A stretch of 13,478 nt of DNA from Thermoanaerobaculia bacterium (GTDB lineage: Bacteria > Acidobacteriota > Thermoanaerobaculia > UBA5066): the NCBI GenBank assembly GCA_017999215.1, contig JAGOBQ010000057.1:1-13478 (forward strand), given 5' to 3'. The stretch's first letter is position 1. Every line of letters begins with the position of its first letter. Below the pieces are notes generated by a model that was given only the letters and a program-made list of their open reading frames with translations, ran no database searches and was not told the origin of the DNA. Below, one piece after another: positions 1 through 5,302 of the stretch. Made by a program: the position numbers and the translations under genes.

Positions 1-519
1 GAGGCCCGGGTCGAGGCGGAGGACCGCCTCGGCGAGGTCGCGGATCCGCCCGGCCGCTCCCCCGCGCGCGGCGGCGAGCATCCCCTCCGCCAGGGCGTAC
101 ATGCCCCAGACCACGCCTCCCCACTCGAACGCGGGGGCGGCGTCGGGGTCGCCGGCGAGGCGTGGCACCAGCTCGACGGGAGTGGCCCGCGAGAGGTCTC
201 GCGAGGAGCCCTCGGACGCGCGGGTCCGGAGCAGGGCGAGGCACTCGTCCGCGACGCGCGTCCCCTCGACGAAGAGCCGCTTCGCGTCCTTCCCTCCTGC
301 CGCCGCGTACTCGCCCTCGAAGTAGAGGGCCCGCATGAGCCGCCAGCGCGCCGCGACCGAGAGAGGCTCCTCGGAGAGCTCCCCCCGGAGCAGCGCCACG
401 ACGTGGCGGATCCCGCCGACGCGCGCGCGACCGCCGGAGCTCCCTTCGGCGCGGCCCGACCAGGCGGCGTCCGCCTCGGCGATCCGCGGGGAGACGCTCG
501 GCAGAGCGCGGCGGGGCAT
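1..519 (-). CDS. TatT/TPR-like helical protein (partial, C-terminus outside window)
   Basis: The reading frame opens with ATG at 519-517 and runs without a stop to base 1, giving the first 173 residues. The protein is alpha-helical and rich in Ala, Arg and Glu. It carries a pattern I associate with the TRAP-transporter T-component (TatT) and related TPR-like proteins: a helix ending in ARWRLMRALYFEGEY near residues 62-76, a second helix with GTRVADECLALLRTR, an aromatic patch EWGGVVWGMYALAEGM, then LAEAVLRLDPGL at the window edge. In the family these helices form a TPR-like scaffold that binds partner proteins or small ligands. No signal peptide or lipobox is visible, although many TatT proteins are periplasmic lipoproteins. 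No Shine-Dalgarno site precedes the ATG; a TATCGT hexamer lies seven bases upstream. A generic TPR protein is the main alternative. The frame is convincing, the family name is moderate. Confidence 0.6.
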   Translation of the reverse strand, partial: MPRRALPSVSPRIAEADAAWSGRAEGSSGGRARVGGIRHVVALLRGELSEEPLSVAARWRLMRALYFEGEYAAAGGKDAKRLFVEGTRVADECLALLRTRASEGSSRDLSRATPVELVPRLAGDPDAAPAFEWGGVVWGMYALAEGMLAAARGGAAGRIRDLAEAVLRLDPGL

Positions 520-526
520 CCCTGGA

Positions 527-532
527 ACGATA
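527..532 (-). promoter_or_regulatory. Candidate -10 box for the TatT/TPR-like gene
   Basis: The hexamer TATCGT (minus strand) matches TATAAT at four of six positions and is separated from the ATG at 519 by seven bases. That distance would put the transcription start at or next to the start codon, as in leaderless mRNAs. No -35 element was recognised. Seen in sequence; function inferred. Confidence 0.25.
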
Positions 533-605
533 CGCTTCGCCGCGACCGACGGTGACGTTGCGGTCTCTCGCTCGCCGCCGGACGGGGCCCGTCGGTGCGG
601 CCTGC

Positions 606-611
606 GACAAT
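606..611 (+). promoter_or_regulatory. Candidate extended -10 box for the VWA gene
   Basis: GACAAT matches TATAAT at four of six positions and is preceded by TGC, the TGn of an extended -10. It sits six bases before the GTG at 618. This placement would give a leaderless transcript and supports GTG 618 as the start over the upstream in-frame GTG at 552. No convincing -35 is seen. Weak evidence on its own. Confidence 0.25.
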
Positions 612-617
612 CCGCCG

Positions 618-1904
618 GTGAAGGGATCTCTCGCCCTCGTCGTCGCGATCCTCGCGGGTGCGCTCGCCGCTCCGGCGGAGGAGCCGCTGCGCCTGCGCGG
701 AGGATTCGGGCGGCCGGCGCCGACGCCCACCCCGTCACCGCGGCCGACGCCCCGGCCGACGCCGACTCCGTGGCCCGGATCGTTCCAGCCGGCCCGGACG
801 GCGATGCCGCCGGCGCCGGCGCCTGCCGTGCTGCCCGCTGGCGCCAGAACGCCGGATGCGGAGCGCCCGCGATCCGCAGCGACCTCGCCGACGCGCGGCC
901 CGGCCGTCCGAACGCCAACCCCGACGACCGCGCCGGCGAAGCCCTCGCCCTCCCGATCCGGGTCCGCAACCTCGGCCTCGCGCGCGGCCGCGCCGCAGGC
1001 GCGGCAGAAGCCTCAAAGGGCGGCGGCCGACGTCTCGGTCGGGTACGTCCTCGTCCCGTTCGTCGTCACCGACCGCAAGGGACGTCCCGTCGCCGGCCTG
1101 AAGGAGAAGGACGTGACGCTCCTCGCCGACGGCGTGCCGGTGGACTACGACCTCTTCCAGGGGAGCTCCGACGCCCCCGTCTCCTTCGCCATTCTCCTCG
1201 ACGGCTCCGGCTCGATGGGCCTTGCCGGGAAGATGGAGGGGGCGCGGGCGGCGCTTCGTGCGCTCGCGGAGGCGCGCGTGCCCGGAGACGACTTCGCCCT
1301 CTACGTATTCGCGGAAGGAGAGGTGAAGGAGATCGTTCCCTTCACGGAGGACGCCCGCGCGATCCTCGCCGCGGCCGACGGGGTGAAACCGTGGGGGAAG
1401 ACGGCGTTCCGCGACGCCCTCGCGCTGATGCCCGAGAAGAGCCTCCAGGGCAAGAACGGCTCGCGGGCGATCGTCCTCCTCACCGACGGCATCGACAACG
1501 ACTCCGAGCTGAGTGATGAAGAGCTCGGCGGCCTCATGGAGGGGGTCGAGGTCCCGGTCTTTCCGCTCGGGATTCGCTCGCCGGGTGGGATCGCCGCGCC
1601 CCCTCCGGGGCAGACGCTCGAGTGGTCGCTGAACGTCGACGTCCTCTCGCGAATCGCGCGGATCACCGGCGGTCGAATGGCGATCGTCGACGACCCGGCG
1701 CTCCTCCCCGAGAAGGTCCTCGACATCCAGAAAGATCTTCGTTCTCAATACCTTGTCGGTTTTTCACCGACGGGCACGGGTCCGGTAAGATACCGCCGCC
1801 TCACATTGAGGGTGGCCGGTCCGGCTCGCCCCGTCCGCGTGAGGGCCGGATACAGGGGTTCCGACCCTCCCGCGTTCGGGCCACGCCGTCCCGGAGCCAA
1901 ATGA
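618..1904 (+). CDS. Secreted VWA-domain protein, acidobacterial VWFA-related type
   Basis: A 428-residue protein starting at GTG 618. The start is chosen because it places a normal signal peptide (SLALVVAILAGALAAPA) right at the N-terminus; the in-frame GTG at 552 would add 22 unlikely residues. After export come about 110 residues of Pro/Thr/Ala/Arg-rich linker, including tandem PT and RPTP units. A beta-rich region with VPFVVTDRKGRPV then leads into a von Willebrand factor A domain. The MIDAS metal site is seen as DGSGS at residues 195-199, and the later VLLTDG Asp is residue 290. The C-terminal part, with RSQYLVGFSPTGTGPVRYR, matches the layout of the VWFA-related acidobacterial family. 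VWA domains bind protein partners through Mg2+; the partner is unknown. It is followed after 42 bases by an OmpA-like lipoprotein gene and may share its transcript and the terminator at 2611-2647. Confidence 0.85.
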   Translation: MKGSLALVVAILAGALAAPAEEPLRLRGGFGRPAPTPTPSPRPTPRPTPTPWPGSFQPARTAMPPAPAPAVLPAGARTPDAERPRSAATSPTRGPAVRTPTPTTAPAKPSPSRSGSATSASRAAAPQARQKPQRAAADVSVGYVLVPFVVTDRKGRPVAGLKEKDVTLLADGVPVDYDLFQGSSDAPVSFAILLDGSGSMGLAGKMEGARAALRALAEARVPGDDFALYVFAEGEVKEIVPFTEDARAILAAADGVKPWGKTAFRDALALMPEKSLQGKNGSRAIVLLTDGIDNDSELSDEELGGLMEGVEVPVFPLGIRSPGGIAAPPPGQTLEWSLNVDVLSRIARITGGRMAIVDDPALLPEKVLDIQKDLRSQYLVGFSPTGTGPVRYRRLTLRVAGPARPVRVRAGYRGSDPPAFGPRRPGAK

Positions 1905-1933
1905 GCGATTGGTGAGGTCGTCCGCAGGACGTT

Positions 1934-1940
1934 GAGGAGG
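1934..1940 (+). promoter_or_regulatory. Ribosome binding site deciding the lipoprotein start
   Basis: GAGGAGG is a near-perfect Shine-Dalgarno sequence six bases before ATG 1947. It overlaps the alternative in-frame TTG at 1932, so it rules that start out in favour of 1947. Confidence 0.8.
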
Positions 1941-1946
1941 AACCGA

Positions 1947-2588
1947 ATGACGAAGCTGAACCGGGCTGCCCTCGTGGGCGTCGCCGTCCTCGTGACCGGC
2001 GCGTTCGGGTGCGCCACCACCAAGCAGGTCGACAAGAAGATCGCCGAGGCGACCGCGAAGACCGACCAGAAGATCGAGACGGTCGAGACCCAGGTCGAGG
2101 AGCTCCAGACGAAGCAGAAGGAGACCGAGACGAAGGTCGACGCGCAGGGCCAGGAGATCGTCAAGGTTTCCCAGGCCGCGCAGGAAGCCCTCAAGCGCGC
2201 CCAGGAGGCGGGGATCCTCGCCAAGGGGCAGGTCGTCTTCGAGCAGACCTTCACCGAGGACCGGATCAAGTTCCGCACCGGCTCCGCCGAGCTGAACGAC
2301 GACGCGAAGGTCGCCCTCGACGAGTTCGCGGCGAAGGTCAAGGATCTCAAGCGTCCCGTCTGGATGGAGATCCAGGGGCACACCGACTCCACCGGCACCG
2401 ACGAGATCAACGACACCCTCGGCGACAAGCGCGCCGAGAACGTCAAGCGTTACCTGGCCCGGAAGCACCAGCTCCCGATCCAGCGCATGACGACGATCTC
2501 CTACGGCGACACGCTCCCGGCCGACCAGGGCAAGGGCCGGGCCGCCCGCGCGGCGAACCGCCGCGTCGTCCTCGTCGTCCTCGAGTAG
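1947..2588 (+). CDS. OmpA/Pal-like peptidoglycan-binding lipoprotein
   Basis: A 213-residue protein with a lipoprotein-type signal sequence: K3 and R6, a hydrophobic stretch, then AFG before Cys22, an acceptable but not textbook lipobox. Residues about 26-90 are a long charged heptad region (Lys, Glu, Gln and Thr rich) typical of a coiled coil. The C-terminal half is an OmpA-like domain: RIKFRTGSAELN, GHTDSTGTDEIN with GHTD at 144-147, LGDKRAENVKRYL, and a final AANRRVVLVV. The domain binds meso-diaminopimelate of peptidoglycan noncovalently. The protein should therefore sit in the outer membrane, reaching the cell wall through its coiled coil, as Pal does. No TolB or Tol genes are adjacent, so it is probably not Pal itself. 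It may be cotranscribed with the preceding VWA gene and has its own intrinsic terminator. Confidence 0.9.
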   Translation: MTKLNRAALVGVAVLVTGAFGCATTKQVDKKIAEATAKTDQKIETVETQVEELQTKQKETETKVDAQGQEIVKVSQAAQEALKRAQEAGILAKGQVVFEQTFTEDRIKFRTGSAELNDDAKVALDEFAAKVKDLKRPVWMEIQGHTDSTGTDEINDTLGDKRAENVKRYLARKHQLPIQRMTTISYGDTLPADQGKGRAARAANRRVVLVVLE

Positions 2589-2592
2589 CCGC

Positions 2593-3525
2593 TCAGCGTT
2601 TCTTCGAAGGGCCGGGCGTTCCGGGTTTCACCGGGCGCCCGGCTTTTCCTTTGCGCGACCGGAGCGCGGCGAGGAGATCCTCGAAGTCCTTCGGCGCCGG
2701 CGTCGAGACCGACGCCTTCGTCCCGTCGAGCTTCTCCCACCCGAGCCAGCCCGCGTGGAGCGCCTGCCGCCGGAAAGCCACCGGGAACGGCGGCCTCTTC
2801 GGGTCGCGATAGACCTGGTCGCCGACGAGCGGGTGCCCGGCGTGCGAGAAGTGGATCCGGATCTGGTGCGTCCGCCCGGTGCGCAGGCGCGCCTCGACGA
2901 GCGTCGCGATCCCGAACCGCTCCACGACCTTCCAGTCGGTGACCGCGCGAATGCCCTTCTCCCCCTCGCGGGCGACGCGCTTCCTCCGCTCGCCCTCCTC
3001 GAGGATCGGCCACTCGAACGTCCCCTTCTCCCCCTCGAGGTCCCCCTCGACGACGGCGAGGTAGCGCCGGTCGACGCTGTGCGCCCGGAGCTGCCCCTGG
3101 AGGCTCACGAGCCCCGCGCGGCTCCGCGCGAAGACGAGGACGCCGGAGGTCTCCTTGTCCAGCCTGTGGACCACGGAGATGTACGGCCGGCCCTTCCCGC
3201 GCTTGGCCGCCCACGTCGAGACGCGGGAGAGGAGCGAGTCCTTCTCCTTAGCCTCGGTCGGGTGCGTCAGGAGCCCGGCGGGCTTCACGACCGCGACCGC
3301 GTCGTCGTCCTCGTAGAGGACCGTCAGCGACGTGTCGACCTTCCGCTGCACCCTCCGGTTCGGGTCGAAGACGACCGCGTCCTCCTCGGTCACGATCGCC
3401 CCGGGGTCGCCGACGACCGCGCCGTTCACCGTCACCTGTCCCTCGATCACCGCGCGCTTCAGCCGCGAGGCGGTCTCGTCGGGGTAGAGCGCGGCGAGGC
3501 GGCGGACGATGCGGATCGGGTCCAT
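2593..3525 (-). CDS. RluA-family 23S rRNA/tRNA pseudouridine synthase
   Basis: A 310-residue RluA/RluD-type enzyme that isomerises specific uridines in structural RNA to pseudouridine. The first 60 residues form an S4-like RNA-binding domain (SRLKRAVIEGQVTVNG). The catalytic domain follows: VVKPAGLLTHPT near 79-90, the signature HRLDKETSG with catalytic Asp123, and the conserved RTGRTHQIRIH at about 215-225 followed by GHPLVGD. Length and motif order are normal for the family. The substrate uridine cannot be told from sequence. The last 25 or so residues are Lys/Pro/Gly-rich and end in SKKR; this stretch is encoded by bases that also form the terminator of the convergent lipoprotein gene, whose stop lies only four bases away. 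The ATG at 3525-3523 has no good Shine-Dalgarno site. The gene is divergent from the TPR-PAP2 pair. Confidence 0.93.
   Translation of the reverse strand: MDPIRIVRRLAALYPDETASRLKRAVIEGQVTVNGAVVGDPGAIVTEEDAVVFDPNRRVQRKVDTSLTVLYEDDDAVAVVKPAGLLTHPTEAKEKDSLLSRVSTWAAKRGKGRPYISVVHRLDKETSGVLVFARSRAGLVSLQGQLRAHSVDRRYLAVVEGDLEGEKGTFEWPILEEGERRKRVAREGEKGIRAVTDWKVVERFGIATLVEARLRTGRTHQIRIHFSHAGHPLVGDQVYRDPKRPPFPVAFRRQALHAGWLGWEKLDGTKASVSTPAPKDFEDLLAALRSRKGKAGRPVKPGTPGPSKKR
2611..2647 (+). terminator. Rho-independent terminator of the lipoprotein gene, inside the opposing RluA-family gene
   Basis: GCCGGGCG (2611-2618) pairs perfectly with CGCCCGGC (2636-2643). An inner CCGG/CCGG stem (2621-2624 with 2631-2634) closes a six-base GTTTCA loop. 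TTTT follows directly at 2644-2647, then CC and TTT. It begins 23 bases after the lipoprotein stop. On the minus strand no U-tract follows the hairpin, so it should act only on plus-strand transcripts. Confidence 0.85.
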
Positions 3526-3579
3526 CGGAGGAATCGTCTCACGCGGGAGCCGAGGTTAGACTCGCGCCCCGAGTATGCG

Positions 3580-4377
3580 ATGATCGTTTACAGTCTGGCT
3601 CTTTCTCGTCTCGTGCCGCTACTTCTCTGGGTTTCGGCCCTCCTGGTCGCGGGGCGCACGGTGCACGACTGGTTGGAACGTCGGAATCGCGTTGCGGCCA
3701 GGGCCTCCTTCGCAGCGATTCTCGCGGGGGGCATCGCCCTGGTATCTCCATTCGGTCTTCGCTCGGCCTTCCTCGTCGGCGCGCTCGATGCTCACCTCGA
3801 AGGCCGCTGGAGCGACGCGATACGGCGATGGTCGGCCTACGCTGAGCTTGGCGGGCGGCCCTCCGCCCGTACCCGCCAGCGATGGGCGGAGTCCCTGATC
3901 GCTCAGCGGCGGTACCGGGATGCCGAAGCGTTGCTGCTCGGGGGATTGACCCCGAACGCCTCGGGTACGGTGCGGACGTCGCCCGAGGTCATCTTCACGC
4001 TCGGGGTCTGTCGCTACTATTCCGGGAGATGGCGGGAGGCGGAGCGAACACTTCGAGCCGTCGATTCCGAGCCGTCGCGCTACCTGCGCGACTACTTCCT
4101 CGGGCGGATCGCGGAGCGTCGGGGCGACCGGGCGGCGGCAATGGCCTCATATGCGGCGAGCCTCGCCGCAGACCCGGCGTACTTCCCGGCCCTCTACCAG
4201 TCCGTGCGCCTCGCTCTGGAAAGCGGCGATGCGAACGCTGCCCGTCAGAAGATAGAGGAGTCCCGAGTCCGGATTCGGCCGCAAGACGCAACCGGCCTCG
4301 CGTCGCTCGGAGACGCCGTCGAGGGTCGATCTGCTCCGCCGGAGAACCATGAGTTCATCGTCACTCGTATCCGATAG
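3580..4377 (+). CDS. Membrane-anchored TPR protein
   Basis: A 265-residue protein of unknown specific function. The N-terminus has two hydrophobic segments, at about 6-25 (LALSRLVPLLLWVSALLVAG) and 42-66, separated by a short Arg-rich loop. The rest is a series of TPR-like helix pairs: roughly 68-90 (HLEGRWSDAIRRWSAYAEL), 97-121 (AQRRYRDAEALLLGG), 136-160 (YYSGRWREAERTLRAV), 167-199 (RRGDRAAAMASYAASLAADP) and 201-229. TPR arrays bind other proteins, so this is likely a membrane-tethered adaptor. ATG 3580 is chosen because it opens directly into the first membrane segment; the frame is open far upstream, but only as a shadow of the RluA-family gene. The 3' end overlaps the start of the PAP2 gene by 29 bases, which implies coupled translation and a shared task. 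The start has no clear ribosome binding site. Confidence 0.75.
   Translation: MIVYSLALSRLVPLLLWVSALLVAGRTVHDWLERRNRVAARASFAAILAGGIALVSPFGLRSAFLVGALDAHLEGRWSDAIRRWSAYAELGGRPSARTRQRWAESLIAQRRYRDAEALLLGGLTPNASGTVRTSPEVIFTLGVCRYYSGRWREAERTLRAVDSEPSRYLRDYFLGRIAERRGDRAAAMASYAASLAADPAYFPALYQSVRLALESGDANAARQKIEESRVRIRPQDATGLASLGDAVEGRSAPPENHEFIVTRIR
4341..4344 (+). promoter_or_regulatory. Ribosome binding site for the PAP2 gene
   Basis: GGAG lies four bases before ATG 4349, within the last codons of the TPR gene. It supports the overlapping start; the first residues after it contain no other ATG or GTG start in frame before the first membrane helix. Confidence 0.5.
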
Positions 4378-5302
4378 GGTCAGGGTCGAGGACGCCGTCG
4401 CGGCGTTCTTCCTCCTCGGGTTCGGGGGGTGGATCCTGCTGCGCGGGGGGAGCGCGGCGCTTCACGTCGACGAAGAGGGCTTCTGGGACATCTCCGTTCT
4501 CCTGGCCCCCCTTGCGATTCTCGTGTTCCTGGGCGCGTTCCGGTACGCCTTGGGGAAGAACGGAACGGGACTGTCCGGGGTTCTCGCGGACGCTGCGGGA
4601 GTGATCCGCGACTTCCTGCCGTTCCTCGTGTTCTCCGTAGCCTACGAGAGCTTCCGGACGCAGCTGATCGGATCGCTGCTCGGTCCCGACCGCGACGGAG
4701 ACCTCCTGCGGCTGGACCGTCTCCTGCTCGGAGACACTCCCTCCGTATCGATGGAGCGCTGGGTGACGCCGTGGCTGACCGACGCCCTCGCCATCTGCTA
4801 CTTCCTTCATCTCGTCCTGCCGCCCGCGCTCGCGATCTGGCTCTACCGGCGCGATCGGCGACTCTTCCGGTTCCTGCTGCTCGCGATCGTGCTGGCCGGT
4901 TGCCTGGGCTCGACCGGCTATGTCCTCGTCCCGGCCGCCGGTCCGGGCGTCGCCTACCCCCGTCTGTTCCGCGTCGAGCTGGTAGGGGCCTTCTTCTATG
5001 AGCCGATCACGGGACTCCTCGATGCGGCGCGCGCCCCGCGCGACGTGTTCCCGAGCCTCCATGTCGCGATCTCATCGATCGTCCTCTGGGTGGCGGCGCG
5101 ACGGTCGCGTCGGCTCGCGGTTGCGGTCTTTCCGCTCGTCGCGGGCAACTGGGTTGCGACCCTCTACCTTCGGTACCACTACGCCATCGATGTCCTGGCC
5201 GGGTGGGCTACTGCGGGCCTGGCACTGCTCCTGGCCGATCGGCTCCTCGCGTGGGAGGAGCGGATCCTCAGTCGTTGGCGGGTGAGCGCGCCTGGAGCCT
5301 GA
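4349..5302 (+). CDS. PAP2-superfamily integral membrane phosphatase/phosphotransferase
   Basis: A 317-residue multi-pass membrane protein. Hydrophobic helices are visible at about 15-32, 48-65, 88-102, 144-166, 172-196 and 235-305. The PAP2 active-site pattern of the Aur1/inositol-phosphotransferase-like branch is present: LDRLLLGDTPSV as the amino-side motif, VFPSLHVAIS with His238, and LRYHYAIDVLAGW with Arg275, His277 and Asp281. The classical PSGH is replaced by PSLH, as in that branch. Members cleave or transfer phosphoryl head groups of membrane lipids; the substrate here is unknown. The gene overlaps the TPR gene by 29 bases at its start, and its last 35 bases overlap the end of the convergent MFS/spermidine-synthase-like gene. 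The family is well supported, the reaction is not. Confidence 0.85.
   Translation: MSSSSLVSDRVRVEDAVAAFFLLGFGGWILLRGGSAALHVDEEGFWDISVLLAPLAILVFLGAFRYALGKNGTGLSGVLADAAGVIRDFLPFLVFSVAYESFRTQLIGSLLGPDRDGDLLRLDRLLLGDTPSVSMERWVTPWLTDALAICYFLHLVLPPALAIWLYRRDRRLFRFLLLAIVLAGCLGSTGYVLVPAAGPGVAYPRLFRVELVGAFFYEPITGLLDAARAPRDVFPSLHVAISSIVLWVAARRSRRLAVAVFPLVAGNWVATLYLRYHYAIDVLAGWATAGLALLLADRLLAWEERILSRWRVSAPGA

Noticed and set aside
720..780. Tandem short repeats suggesting a satellite or CRISPR-like array
   Set aside because: They are in-frame codons for a Pro/Thr linker in a secreted protein, with no spacer structure.
335..1516. Long plus-strand open frame of 393 codons overlapping the VWA gene, Arg/Gly-rich
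   Set aside because: It lies out of frame over the VWA gene and the divergent TatT-like gene, shows no domain, and has the Arg/Pro/Gly excess typical of a shadow in high-GC DNA.
735..1748. Minus-strand open frame of 337 codons opposite the VWA gene
   Set aside because: It is antisense to a protein with clear MIDAS motifs and has a low-complexity Arg-rich composition.
1917..1933. Small inverted repeat CGTCC/GGACG before the lipoprotein gene as a terminator or attenuator
   Set aside because: The stem is only five base pairs with a three-base loop and no T-tract; in GC-rich DNA this is expected by chance.
2755..3579. Upstream extension of the TPR gene frame across the RluA-family gene
   Set aside because: The translation there is antisense to a well-supported pseudouridine synthase; the TPR protein begins naturally at ATG 3580 with a membrane helix.
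3556..3579. TTAGAC and TATGCG as a -35/-10 pair for the TPR gene
   Set aside because: They are only 12 bases apart, too close for a normal promoter.
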